Origin: an uncultured Flavobacteriales bacterium
GTDB lineage: Bacteria; Bacteroidota; Bacteroidia; Flavobacteriales_E; Vicingaceae
Direction of reading: 5' to 3'
Assembly: GCA_913059105.1 (NCBI GenBank)
Contig: CAJXRL010000024.1
Span: 1 to 17,653, forward strand
DNA length: 17,653 nt
In this document: in pieces, positions 1-7,229 of the stretch
How the letters are laid out: each line of letters starts with the position of its first letter
Position numbering within the stretch: the first letter of the stretch is position 1
The notes under the pieces: model-generated
Database searches by the model: none
Seen by the model: the letters and a program-made list of their open reading frames with translations, nothing else
What the model was told of the DNA's origin: nothing
Translations under genes and position numbers: made by a program

Positions 1-30
1 TCGGCAGCGTCAGATGTGTATAAGAGACAG
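1..30. other. Nextera (Tn5) sequencing adapter, left end
   Basis: Bases 12-30 are the Tn5 mosaic end AGATGTGTATAAGAGACAG, and bases 1-11 (TCGGCAGCGTC) are the Nextera read-1 tail without its first three bases. This is library-construction sequence, not genome. An open frame starting at the GTG at 16 runs from the adapter into the first gene and would give it a false N-terminus reading MYKRQ. Confidence 0.98.
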
Positions 31-402
31 GTAATGGGTGGTTACAATTACGAAACTCAAATAAGAGGTAGACCTTTTGAAATCATGCCCTCTTTCTTTG
101 TTAAAAGCGATGTTGTCTCAACTCAAGTTGATATAAATACCAATTTTAAATATAATGACTTAATTTGGACTGGCGTTTCATACAGATTTGAAGATGCAGC
201 ATCTTTGCTTGCTGGTGTTGACTTTGCTGGACTAGGATTAGGAGGGCAATTTGATAATATCAAGATTGGTTTCGCATACGATTACAATATTTCAGACTTA
301 AGTTCGTATAATAATGGAAGTATTGAGTTTATGGTAAACTATTGTTTCAAGTTCGTTAAGAATGAGAAAGTAGAGAGATATAAAGATGTTCGGTTTTTAT
401 AA
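31..402 (+). CDS. PorP/SprF family T9SS outer-membrane protein, 3' fragment
   Basis: This is the C-terminal part (about 123 residues) of a type IX secretion membrane protein of the PorP/SprF family. The 5' end is lost at the adapter junction, so no start is given. The visible part reads as alternating beta strands rich in aromatic and Gly residues, including GVSYRFEDAASLLAGVDF, then KIGFAYDYNIS, and a final strand ending NYCFKF. This matches the outer-membrane barrel end of the family. Members lie directly upstream of gldKLMN/porKLMN in many Bacteroidota, as here, and are known to act in secretion or assembly of T9SS substrates. The gene ends 98 bases before gldK. The family call rests on pattern plus synteny. 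Which paralogue it is cannot be told from the fragment. Confidence 0.82.
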   Translation, partial: VMGGYNYETQIRGRPFEIMPSFFVKSDVVSTQVDINTNFKYNDLIWTGVSYRFEDAASLLAGVDFAGLGLGGQFDNIKIGFAYDYNISDLSSYNNGSIEFMVNYCFKFVKNEKVERYKDVRFL

Positions 403-410
403 AAATTCGA

Positions 411-446
411 TTGTTGATAAATTAGAAAAAAAAATAAGTATACTTG
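411..446 (+). promoter_or_regulatory. Candidate Bacteroidota promoter for gldKLMN
   Basis: A TTG (414-416, within TTGTTG) lies 22 bases before TATACTTG (439-446), which matches the Bacteroidota -7 consensus TAnnTTTG at all but one position and is followed by CA. Transcription would start near 450 and give a leader of about 50 bases before gldK. If real, gldKLMN can be transcribed apart from the upstream porP-like gene. The spacer is at the long end of the usual range. Confidence 0.42.
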
Positions 447-500
447 CAAATTCCAAATTGAGCTGAATTTTTAAATGTTTAGTTCTTAAAACTTAAGGCC

Positions 501-1799
501 ATGAAAAAATTGACCTATATATTATTGATAACGATTACTGTACTTACTTCATGTAACTACGACAACGGTGAACTCATCGGTGTTCAAGGTAGAGAAGATT
601 GGTATCAGCCAGTACCTTATGGTATGCTATTGATTCCTCAAGGAAGCTTTACAATGGGTAATACTGACCAAGATGTGCCGGGTGCTCGTCAATCTAAGAC
701 AAAAGTGGTTTCTTTGGCTGCTTTCTACATGGATCAAACGGAAATTACCAATAATGAATACAGACAGTTTGTATATTGGGTGAGAGATTCTATTGCTAGA
801 AAAATTTTAGCTGAAGAAGTTGATGAAGAGTTATACTCTAATACCATCAATTCTTATGGAGAGGATATGGATCCTCCTTCTATTAATTGGTATGCTAAGA
901 TGAACTGGCTTGGTGAAGAAGAAAGAGAGGCGTTGGAAGTAATGTTTCTGCCAGACTATGAAAGGTTTTATAATAGAAAGCAGATAGATACTAGAAAGTT
1001 AATGTTTGAATACTCTTGGATAGACTATAGAACTGCAGCTTCAAGGTTCAGCAGAGAGCAAGGTCAAATTGATCGTTCAGTGTTTATAAAGAAAGACATT
1101 ATCAATGTTTATCCTGATACGTTAGCGTGGGTGCATGATTTTACTTATTCGTACAACGAGCCACTGACAAATATGTATTTCTGGCATCCTGCTTATGATG
1201 ACTATCCGTTAGTAGGGATCTCTTGGAAACAAGCGAGAGCATTTTCTATTTGGAGAACTGAATTACTAAATAATTATTTAAGAGGTGGAGGATTTAGTGC
1301 TGTTCAACATTTTAGATTACCAACGGAATCTGAGTGGGAGTGGGCTGCAAGAGGAGGTCTGGATAATAACCAATTCCCTTGGGGTGGTCCTTACATCAGA
1401 AATACAGCAGGCTGTTTCTTAGGGAACTTTAAGCCGTTAAGAGGGAATTACGTAGATGACGGAGGATTGAATACTGTGAAAGTTTATTCTTACAATCCAA
1501 ACGACTATGGCCTTTTCTGTATGGCAGGAAATGTAGCAGAATGGACGAGTAATGCTTTTGATGAGTCTGCTTACGATTTTGCACACGACATGAATATGGA
1601 TTATTCGTACGAAGCAAAGGAGTCTGATCCTCCATCATTGAAAAGAAAAGTAATTCGAGGTGGCTCTTGGAAGGATGTATCTTATTTCTTGCACAACGGA
1701 ACAAGAACTTTCGAATACCAAGATACCGCAAAATGTTACATTGGCTTTAGAAATGTAATGTCTTTCTTGGGAAGACCAGAAAATAACGAAGAATTATAG
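501..1799 (+). CDS. gldK: Gliding motility / T9SS lipoprotein GldK
   Basis: GldK (PorK) is an outer-membrane lipoprotein that builds the periplasmic T9SS ring together with GldN. The 432-residue product starts with a lipoprotein signal peptide whose lipobox is LTSC, so Cys18 would be lipidated. From about residue 39 to 420 it has the FGE/SUMF1 (sulfatase-modifying factor) fold: LIPQGSFTMG near 44-53, RLPTESEWEWAARGG near 272-286, AGNVAEW near 341-347, RGGSW near 386-390 and IGFRN near 414-418. The residue after GGSW is Lys and the cysteine pair of catalytic FGE enzymes is missing, so it should be structural rather than enzymatic, as known for the family. It is followed by gldL, gldM and gldN in the classical order. 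The start is well placed because the signal peptide begins at this ATG. Confidence 0.95.
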   Translation: MKKLTYILLITITVLTSCNYDNGELIGVQGREDWYQPVPYGMLLIPQGSFTMGNTDQDVPGARQSKTKVVSLAAFYMDQTEITNNEYRQFVYWVRDSIARKILAEEVDEELYSNTINSYGEDMDPPSINWYAKMNWLGEEEREALEVMFLPDYERFYNRKQIDTRKLMFEYSWIDYRTAASRFSREQGQIDRSVFIKKDIINVYPDTLAWVHDFTYSYNEPLTNMYFWHPAYDDYPLVGISWKQARAFSIWRTELLNNYLRGGGFSAVQHFRLPTESEWEWAARGGLDNNQFPWGGPYIRNTAGCFLGNFKPLRGNYVDDGGLNTVKVYSYNPNDYGLFCMAGNVAEWTSNAFDESAYDFAHDMNMDYSYEAKESDPPSLKRKVIRGGSWKDVSYFLHNGTRTFEYQDTAKCYIGFRNVMSFLGRPENNEEL

Positions 1800-1810
1800 A
1801 ATTTTATTAT

Positions 1811-1834
1811 TAATCAATTAACTAATCAATTAAC
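1811..1834 (+). repeat. Perfect 2 x 12-bp tandem repeat in the gldK-gldL spacer
   Basis: TAATCAATTAAC occurs twice back to back (1811-1822 and 1823-1834). A degenerate third copy, TAAGAAGTAAC (one base shorter), fills 1835-1845 and abuts the gldL ATG at 1846. The repeat makes up most of the 46-base spacer and may form part of the gldL leader. Confidence 0.95.
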
Positions 1835-1845
1835 TAAGAAGTAAC

Positions 1846-2658
1846 ATGGGATTTGTAGAGTTTTTATTTGAGACGAAGAAAGGAAAGAAAATGATGGGCT
1901 TGTTGTACGGAATGGGTGCGGCAGTTGTAATTGTGGGAGCATTATTTAAAATTGAACACTGGCCAGGAGCGTCTGCCATGTTAATTACTGGCCTTTCAGT
2001 AGAAGCACTAATATTTGCAGTTTCTGCCTTCGAACCTCCACATAGTGAGGTAGATTGGACTTTAGCTTACCCTGAACTAGCAGGAATTGAAGACGATGAA
2101 TTAACAGCAATATCTTCAAGAAAAGGTGGATCTGCTTCTCAAGAATTAGATCAAATGTTAGAAGAAGCTAAGATTGGACCTGAATTAATTGAGAGTTTAG
2201 GCATAGGATTCAAAAGCTTGGCTGACCATACATCTAAGTTAAATGACATTAGTGAAGTTGGTGCTGCTTCTACAGAATTTGTAGGTAATATTAAAGATGC
2301 ATCTTCTAAAATGGTCAACCTTTCTGCTTCTTATGAAGCTGCTTCAGAAACTTTGACAGGATTAACAGTTTCTTCAGAAGATAGCAGTGCTTATTCTGAA
2401 AGTTTGAAAAATGTTAGTTCTAAATTAAGTGAATTGAATAACGTATACGAATTACAATTGAAATCAGCTTCCCAACATACAGAAGCAAGTAATTCTGCTT
2501 TCGAAGGTATGGAAACTTTGATGAACAACTTACAAAGTTCAATTGAAGGAACAGAAAAGTATAAGACCAATATTTCTGAATTAGCGGAGAACTTAAGTTC
2601 GTTGAATAAGATATACGGTAACATGTTAACTGCTATGAATCCAGGTGGTCAAGCTTAA
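1846..2658 (+). CDS. gldL: T9SS motor inner-membrane protein GldL
   Basis: GldL (PorL) is the inner-membrane stator of the T9SS and gliding motor. With GldM it converts the proton gradient into mechanical work. The 270-residue product has two membrane helices near residues 18-36 and 44-62, joined by the conserved FKIEHWPGA turn. Charged or polar residues within or beside the helices are conserved in the family: K35, H38 and E53. E53, in GLSVEALIFA, aligns by pattern with the functionally critical Glu of F. johnsoniae GldL. The cytoplasmic C-terminal half is helical and carries three loosely repeated blocks: MVNLSASYEAAS (156-167), LSELNNVYELQL (194-205) and LSSLNKIYGNML (250-261). It sits between gldK and gldM with short spacers of 46 and 39 bases, consistent with one operon. 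Confidence 0.95.
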   Translation: MGFVEFLFETKKGKKMMGLLYGMGAAVVIVGALFKIEHWPGASAMLITGLSVEALIFAVSAFEPPHSEVDWTLAYPELAGIEDDELTAISSRKGGSASQELDQMLEEAKIGPELIESLGIGFKSLADHTSKLNDISEVGAASTEFVGNIKDASSKMVNLSASYEAASETLTGLTVSSEDSSAYSESLKNVSSKLSELNNVYELQLKSASQHTEASNSAFEGMETLMNNLQSSIEGTEKYKTNISELAENLSSLNKIYGNMLTAMNPGGQA

Positions 2659-2697
2659 TATAAATCATTTTCAATTACAGACTAAAAAATAAATAGA

Positions 2698-4335
2698 ATG
2701 GCAGGAGGTAAATTACCACCACGACAGAAAATGATTGGGATGATGTATTTGGTACTCACCGCACTTTTAGCGATGAACGTATCAAAAGATATCTTAAATG
2801 CATTTGTTACGGTAAATAGCGGTTTGGAGAATACAAAGCGCAATTTTAAAGAGAAGAATGATGATCAGTATAATCGATTTTCAAATCAGTATAGCGAGAA
2901 TAAGGCTAAATTTGGAGATGGATGGGGCAAGGCGCAGAAAGTGCAAAAGTTAGCGAATGAAATTGTTACCTATATTGACGACATTAAAGTGAAGATTATT
3001 GCTGGTGTTCAACCGGATGTTACTGAAGAAACCGCTCGTGGAAAAAATCAGTTTGGAGTAGATACTGTTCTTAATCTGAAGTATGTTAAGGTAAAAGATA
3101 ATTATTTGATTCCGACACAGATATTGGTTGGTTCTGAACCATCAAATCCTAAGACTGATCCTTATTCGGCGATGGACTTGATCAGTAAATTAGAAGCTTT
3201 TAAAGTAGAGTTAGAGGGATATGTGCCTTCAGATTCTCCAATCAAGACTTCTTTGGATGAAACATACAAATTTGAGGATAGAATTAGTGGTGGAGGTAAT
3301 AATGAAAACTGGCCATCATGGAATTTTTACGGAGTTCCTTGTGCTGCGTCAATTACGTTGTTAACCAAAATGCAAACAGATGTTAGAGCTTTTGAATCTG
3401 ACGTTGTAAAGTATTTATTTGGTGCAGCTGATGAGTTGACATATAAATTTACAGGTCTAGCTCCTGCAATTATCCCTCACTCTAATTATGTGATAGCTGG
3501 AGATACTTTTACAGCGAAAGTATTTTTAGCAGCTTTTGATACAACAATGTCTCCTGAAATATTGCTAGCAGAGGGCTATGATTCAACAACGCAAAAAGTG
3601 ACTGGTGAGCAAATTCCAATCAATGTTGTAAAGGGTAATGGTTTTATTAAAATTCCAACACGGTCTCAAGGTTTATTCTCTTATAAAGGAGTTATAAACT
3701 TTAAAGGACCTAAAGGAATGGAGCATTATCCATATTCAATAGACTATCAAGTGGCTGCGCCAAGTACTACTATTTCGGCAACAGCAATGAATGTGTTCTA
3801 TATTGGAATACCAAATCCAGTTGATATTTCCGCTTCAGGTGTGCCTAAGGACAAAATTGCAGCTTCTGTATCAGGTGGTTCAATTTCTAAGTCAAAAGAT
3901 GGTTGGATTGTAAATGTAAGGACTCCTGGGAAAGCTGTAGTTAGTGTTAATGCAGAGATTGATGGGCGTCGTCAGAAAATGGGGTCGATGGAATTTAGAG
4001 TAAAGAAAATTCCTACTCCTGTAGCAAAAATCGCAGGTAAAAATTCAGGTTCGATTAAGAAGAATAAGTTGAAAGCTCAATTAGGTATAATTGCCGAAAT
4101 GGAAAATTTTGAATTTGATGTTAAGGTTAAAGTTTCGTCATTTAAATTTGCCTATGTTGGAGCGAACGGTTTATCAAGAGAGATTGATGTAAGTTCAGCA
4201 AGATTTGATAGTAAATTGAAGAATGTTCTGGGCAAACTAAGAACAGGAACTAGAGTTAGTTTTGAAAACATAAAGGTGAGTATGCCTGGTGGTGAAGTTA
4301 GAAGACTTAGCCCGATAGTTTTTAAAGTAAGTTAA
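2698..4335 (+). CDS. gldM: T9SS motor protein GldM
   Basis: GldM (PorM) has one inner-membrane helix near the N-terminus and a long periplasmic shaft. It couples the GldL motor to the GldK/GldN ring. The N-terminal signature GGKLPPRQKMIGMMYLVLTALLAMNVS is the family hallmark, with the helix at about residues 12-30. The remaining roughly 500 residues would be the helical bundle and the beta-rich domains of the shaft (known architecture D1-D4), ending in a compact beta domain whose last residues are SPIVFKVS. At 545 residues it is slightly longer than the best-known homologues, which are a little over 500. Only 10 bases separate it from gldN. Confidence 0.95.
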   Translation: MAGGKLPPRQKMIGMMYLVLTALLAMNVSKDILNAFVTVNSGLENTKRNFKEKNDDQYNRFSNQYSENKAKFGDGWGKAQKVQKLANEIVTYIDDIKVKIIAGVQPDVTEETARGKNQFGVDTVLNLKYVKVKDNYLIPTQILVGSEPSNPKTDPYSAMDLISKLEAFKVELEGYVPSDSPIKTSLDETYKFEDRISGGGNNENWPSWNFYGVPCAASITLLTKMQTDVRAFESDVVKYLFGAADELTYKFTGLAPAIIPHSNYVIAGDTFTAKVFLAAFDTTMSPEILLAEGYDSTTQKVTGEQIPINVVKGNGFIKIPTRSQGLFSYKGVINFKGPKGMEHYPYSIDYQVAAPSTTISATAMNVFYIGIPNPVDISASGVPKDKIAASVSGGSISKSKDGWIVNVRTPGKAVVSVNAEIDGRRQKMGSMEFRVKKIPTPVAKIAGKNSGSIKKNKLKAQLGIIAEMENFEFDVKVKVSSFKFAYVGANGLSREIDVSSARFDSKLKNVLGKLRTGTRVSFENIKVSMPGGEVRRLSPIVFKVS

Positions 4336-4345
4336 ATTAATAATT

Positions 4346-5200
4346 ATGAAAAAGATATTTTTCTTCCTAATGTTTTGTTTGATAGGCTTCTCAGTTGAAG
4401 CTCAAGACAATAAGATACTAGACGGGGTTTTTATAAAGGAAACCTCACCTACCAGAAGAGTTATACCTTATACTCATGTGAGGGAAGCGGATGTAACTTT
4501 TTATAAAAGAGTCTGGAGAAAGCTTGATTTGAAGGAAAAAATCAATCATCCTTTATATTATCCTACAGAACCGATTAAAGAAATCGGTTATGAAAGAATA
4601 AGTTTGTTTGAAGTAATTAAACGAGCAGTTGAAAAGGGTGAGTTGACGGCTTACGATGATGACGAAGTTGGTGGCCAATTCCAATTGCCTTTAACAAAAA
4701 GTGCTGCGTTGGATAAGTTAACAGTTGAAGTTATAGAAACTGTTGTTGATCCAGATACTGGTTTGGAAGAAGAGACTTCATACAATGACCCTGTTGGCGC
4801 AAGTCAAGTTAAAGAGTATCGTATGAAAGAGGATTGGTTTTTTGATAGAGAGCGATCAGTGATGGAGGTTCGAATTATTGGAATTCTACCTATTATTGAA
4901 AAAATAAGTTCCGAAACAGGAATCGTATCAAAGCAAGCCTTGTTTTGGATTTATTTCCCAGAGGCAAGATATGTGTTTGCAAATCACGAAGCATATAACT
5001 CATTAAATGATGGTTCTAGAATGACTTTTGAGGATTTATTTCGAAAAAGAATTTTTAGCGGTTTTATTTATAAGGAAACTAACGTGTATGATAACAGGAT
5101 GTTAGAGCAATATCAAACAAATGGTATTGATCGATTGCTTGAAGCTCAGAAAATTCAACATGAGATTGTGAATTTTGAACATGATATGTGGGAATTCTAA
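4346..5200 (+). CDS. gldN: T9SS ring protein GldN
   Basis: GldN (PorN) is the periplasmic partner of GldK in the T9SS outer-membrane-associated ring. The 284-residue product starts with a cleavable signal peptide, MKKIFFFLMFCLIGFSVEAQ, with cleavage likely after Gln20 or just before it. Family marks include READVTFYKRVWRKLDLKEKINHPLYYP (about residues 47-74), which leads into the compact conserved core. The C-terminus ends EHDMWEF, also usual for the family. This is the last gene of the cluster. Its stop is 13 bases before a strong intrinsic terminator. Confidence 0.94.
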   Translation: MKKIFFFLMFCLIGFSVEAQDNKILDGVFIKETSPTRRVIPYTHVREADVTFYKRVWRKLDLKEKINHPLYYPTEPIKEIGYERISLFEVIKRAVEKGELTAYDDDEVGGQFQLPLTKSAALDKLTVEVIETVVDPDTGLEEETSYNDPVGASQVKEYRMKEDWFFDRERSVMEVRIIGILPIIEKISSETGIVSKQALFWIYFPEARYVFANHEAYNSLNDGSRMTFEDLFRKRIFSGFIYKETNVYDNRMLEQYQTNGIDRLLEAQKIQHEIVNFEHDMWEF

Positions 5201-5213
5201 TTCTAACAAATTT

Positions 5214-5252
5214 AAAAAAAAGCCCCAATCTAATCAGGTTGGGGCTTTTTTT
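5214..5252 (+). terminator. Rho-independent terminator after gldN
   Basis: A stem of AGCCCCAATC (5221-5230) and GGTTGGGGCT (5237-5246) gives 10 pairs with one G-T, around a 6-base loop TAATCA. A run of A's (5214-5220) comes before it and a run of T's (5247-5252) follows, which can extend the stem. It closes the gldKLMN unit. The next start codon is only 6 bases past the T run. Confidence 0.93.
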
Positions 5253-5257
5253 ATGCC

Positions 5258-6556
5258 ATGTATAAAGATTTTATCAAACTTACTATCCCTAATGTATTAA
5301 CTAACCTAACAGTTCCTCTAGTTAGTTTAGTGGATGTGGCACTGATGGGGCACATGAAGGATTCGAATTATATAATTGCTATTGGATTGTCAGTGGCAGT
5401 TTTTAATTTACTCTATTGGGCTTTCGGGTTTCTTCGCATGGGTACTACAGGTCTAGTTGCCCAGTCGTATGGGAAAGAAGATTATATTGAAATTCAACGA
5501 ACCCTGATTAAGGGAGTTTTTATTGCAGCGATACTTGGCTTATTATTCATCATCTTTCAAGAGCCCATTCTTTATATGGTTAAAGGAGGCTTTGATGTTT
5601 CAAATTCTACATTTAATTTGATCAAGCAGTATTATGAGATTAGAATTTATACTGCACCAGCTAGCATCATAATTTTTGTAATTAATGGTTGGCTTTTGGG
5701 TGTACAGAGATCTAAGGCAGCATTTATTTTAGCCATTATTATCAATGTGGTTAATATTATTATTAGTTACTGTTTGGTTCAATATTTTAATATGGGAATG
5801 CAAGGGGTGGCTGTTGGAACGCTAATTGCTCAATATTCAGGATTAATAGTTGGGGGGTATTTTATTTTTAAGGAATATGGTAGCAATATATTGAACTATA
5901 TCAAGAGCAGTATTGGTAGAAATACGAATTGGGAGGATTTTATAAACGTTAATAAAGATTTGTTTATACGGACCCTATGTTTGTTGTTTACCTTGACTTT
6001 TTTTAAAGTTAATGCAGCTGAGTTGGAATTAACACTGGGAGCGGGGAATTTATTACTTCTAGAATTTATAAGCCTTTCTGCATATGGAATTGATGGGTTG
6101 GCGTTTGCAGCCGAATCAATTTCTGGTAAATATTTTGGTAGTGGGAGGTTAGATTTATTAAAAAAGTCAATAGGCGTGGCATTCAGAATTGGGTTGTTAA
6201 TTGGCTTAGCCGGCAGTTTAGTTTATTTACTTTTTGGCAGATCCATACTTTCTTTCCTTACTAACCAAAGTGAAGTTATAGAAACGGCGATACCTTATTT
6301 ACCTTGGGTAATTATTGCACCTCTTATCCATTCCATTGCATTTATTTGGGATGGTATATATATTGGCTGCACTGCCAGTCAGCAGATGAAGTGGTCATTA
6401 TTGATTTCGACATTTATCATCTTTCTCCCGAGCTATTATCTATTTTCTTGGTTATTTGGCAATCATGGAATATGGCTTGCTTTTACATTATTCATGGTAT
6501 CACGCGGAGTCATTCAAACAGTGCTGGCGAAAAAAGGGATATATAATCGTTTATGA
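5258..6556 (+). CDS. MATE family efflux transporter, DinF-like
   Basis: This is a 432-residue, highly hydrophobic inner-membrane protein with about 12 membrane helices in two similar halves. It belongs to the multidrug and toxic compound extrusion (MATE) family, which exports substrates in exchange for Na+ or H+. The N-terminal FIKLTIPNVLTNLTVPLVSLVDVALMGHM and the seventh-helix region AYGIDGLAFAAESISGKYFGSG are typical of the DinF branch. The substrate cannot be inferred. The chosen ATG is required by the conserved N-terminal helix. It lies 6 bases after the gldN terminator, so the transcript comes either from read-through or from a promoter inside the gldN end or terminator. The 3' end overlaps the opposing hydrolase gene by 6 bases (TTATGA holds both stops). 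Confidence 0.9.
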   Translation: MYKDFIKLTIPNVLTNLTVPLVSLVDVALMGHMKDSNYIIAIGLSVAVFNLLYWAFGFLRMGTTGLVAQSYGKEDYIEIQRTLIKGVFIAAILGLLFIIFQEPILYMVKGGFDVSNSTFNLIKQYYEIRIYTAPASIIIFVINGWLLGVQRSKAAFILAIIINVVNIIISYCLVQYFNMGMQGVAVGTLIAQYSGLIVGGYFIFKEYGSNILNYIKSSIGRNTNWEDFINVNKDLFIRTLCLLFTLTFFKVNAAELELTLGAGNLLLLEFISLSAYGIDGLAFAAESISGKYFGSGRLDLLKKSIGVAFRIGLLIGLAGSLVYLLFGRSILSFLTNQSEVIETAIPYLPWVIIAPLIHSIAFIWDGIYIGCTASQQMKWSLLISTFIIFLPSYYLFSWLFGNHGIWLAFTLFMVSRGVIQTVLAKKGIYNRL

Positions 6557-7177
6557 GTTCTTAAAATGCTCTAAAAGTTGTTTTGGAACCTCATGACGTC
6601 CTTCAAACGAAACAAAGGAATATGGAATTCCGATGGCTGTAAGATGTTCTAAATAGGCATTAATTTTATTTGTATTTATTAGCCGATCTTGAGTACCGTA
6701 ATAATAGTAATACTTTCTAGCAATTAATTGCTTGAAATTAGTGCTGGAAAACTCTTCAGGTATGCTGCCTGCAATTAAGTGAATGGATTCTACCATTATT
6801 GCCGAAGTAACAAACCATCTTAATAATGTGGATACTCCTTGCGAGAAGCCTATTAGATGAATTGGCAGCAGAGGATTGCTTGTTACAATGGATTGAATGA
6901 ATTTTTCAAGATAGTTTATGTAATCGTTGATTTCATCTTCTCTTTCATAAGACGTCATCCAATTTGCAACAGGTTTCTGTTCTTTATTGTAAAATTTCGA
7001 CAAAGCTTCCGGCGCATAAATATCATACCCTGATGTAGTTAATTCGCGGAATTCATTTATGAAATCTCCAGCCAATTGCGCATATCCGTGAATTGCGATG
7101 ATAATTCCTTTTGAGGAACCTTCAGCTGGTTCATGGAAATAATGAGCAGTTCGAATTACTTGTAATTTATGTTTCAT
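6551..7177 (-). CDS. Alpha/beta hydrolase, carboxylesterase/phospholipase-like
   Basis: The 208-residue product is a small cytoplasmic serine hydrolase of the alpha/beta fold, in the size class and style of the Abhydrolase_2 (phospholipase/carboxylesterase) group. The nucleophile elbow GFSQG puts the serine at 112. The acid is probably D164 in GTQDRL, and the histidine H195 in EGRHEVP. AIHGYAQ (28-34) would form the oxyanion-hole strand and loop. Substrate unknown. An ATG further upstream (7357) is open in frame but would extend into the ABC-F coding region and adds no family-like sequence. The ATG at 7177 fits the fold and a -7-like element just upstream. No signal peptide. Confidence 0.8.
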   Translation of the reverse strand: MKHKLQVIRTAHYFHEPAEGSSKGIIIAIHGYAQLAGDFINEFRELTTSGYDIYAPEALSKFYNKEQKPVANWMTSYEREDEINDYINYLEKFIQSIVTSNPLLPIHLIGFSQGVSTLLRWFVTSAIMVESIHLIAGSIPEEFSSTNFKQLIARKYYYYYGTQDRLINTNKINAYLEHLTAIGIPYSFVSFEGRHEVPKQLLEHFKNS

Positions 7178-7184
7178 ATGACTG

Positions 7185-7192
7185 CAAAAATC
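7185..7192 (-). promoter_or_regulatory. Candidate -7 element for the hydrolase gene
   Basis: On the minus strand, GATTTTTG differs from TAnnTTTG only in its first base and is followed by CAGT. It ends 7 bases before the start codon at 7177, implying a nearly leaderless transcript. No convincing -33 TTTG is seen. Confidence 0.35.
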
Positions 7193-7216
7193 AACTTTTT
7201 TAGTGAATGAGTTTGG

Positions 7217-7224
7217 TACTTTTG
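7217..7224 (+). promoter_or_regulatory. -7 promoter element for the ABC-F gene
   Basis: TACTTTTG is an exact match to the Bacteroidota -7 consensus TAnnTTTG and is followed by CAG. It ends 5 bases before the ATG at 7230, so transcription should start at or within a few bases of the start codon. A clear -33 TTTG is not visible; only a T-run precedes it. Confidence 0.55.
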
Positions 7225-7229
7225 CAGTT

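Larger units (their letters stand above)
7181..7228. repeat. 9-bp inverted repeat spanning the divergent start region
   Basis: ACTGCAAAA (7181-7189) and TTTTGCAGT (7220-7228) are exact inverted copies separated by 30 bases. Each arm contains the 3' part of one gene's -7 element and ends just before that gene's start codon, so the divergent hydrolase and ABC-F start regions mirror each other. Confidence 0.85.

Noticed and set aside
485..497. CTTAA-AAC-TTAAG inverted repeat just before the gldK start.
   Set aside because: Arms are 5 bp and almost all A/T, too weak to call a structure.
1429..1731. A 100-codon minus-strand open frame inside gldK.
   Set aside because: It is a shadow of the conserved FGE-like coding sequence and has no family-like pattern. 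Similar shadows at 2391-2624, 8093-8496, 8937-9128, 10201-10452, 11584-11820 and 14639-14873 were dropped for the same reason.
501..1799. GldK as an active formylglycine-generating or sulfatase-modifying enzyme.
   Set aside because: The catalytic cysteine pair is absent, and lipoprotein signal plus gene order identify GldK, a structural ring protein.
7203..7229. A 9-residue N-terminal extension of the ABC-F protein from the GTG at 7203.
   Set aside because: It would be translated from the promoter region, since the -7 element TACTTTTG lies within it; the ATG at 7230 starts at the first cassette.
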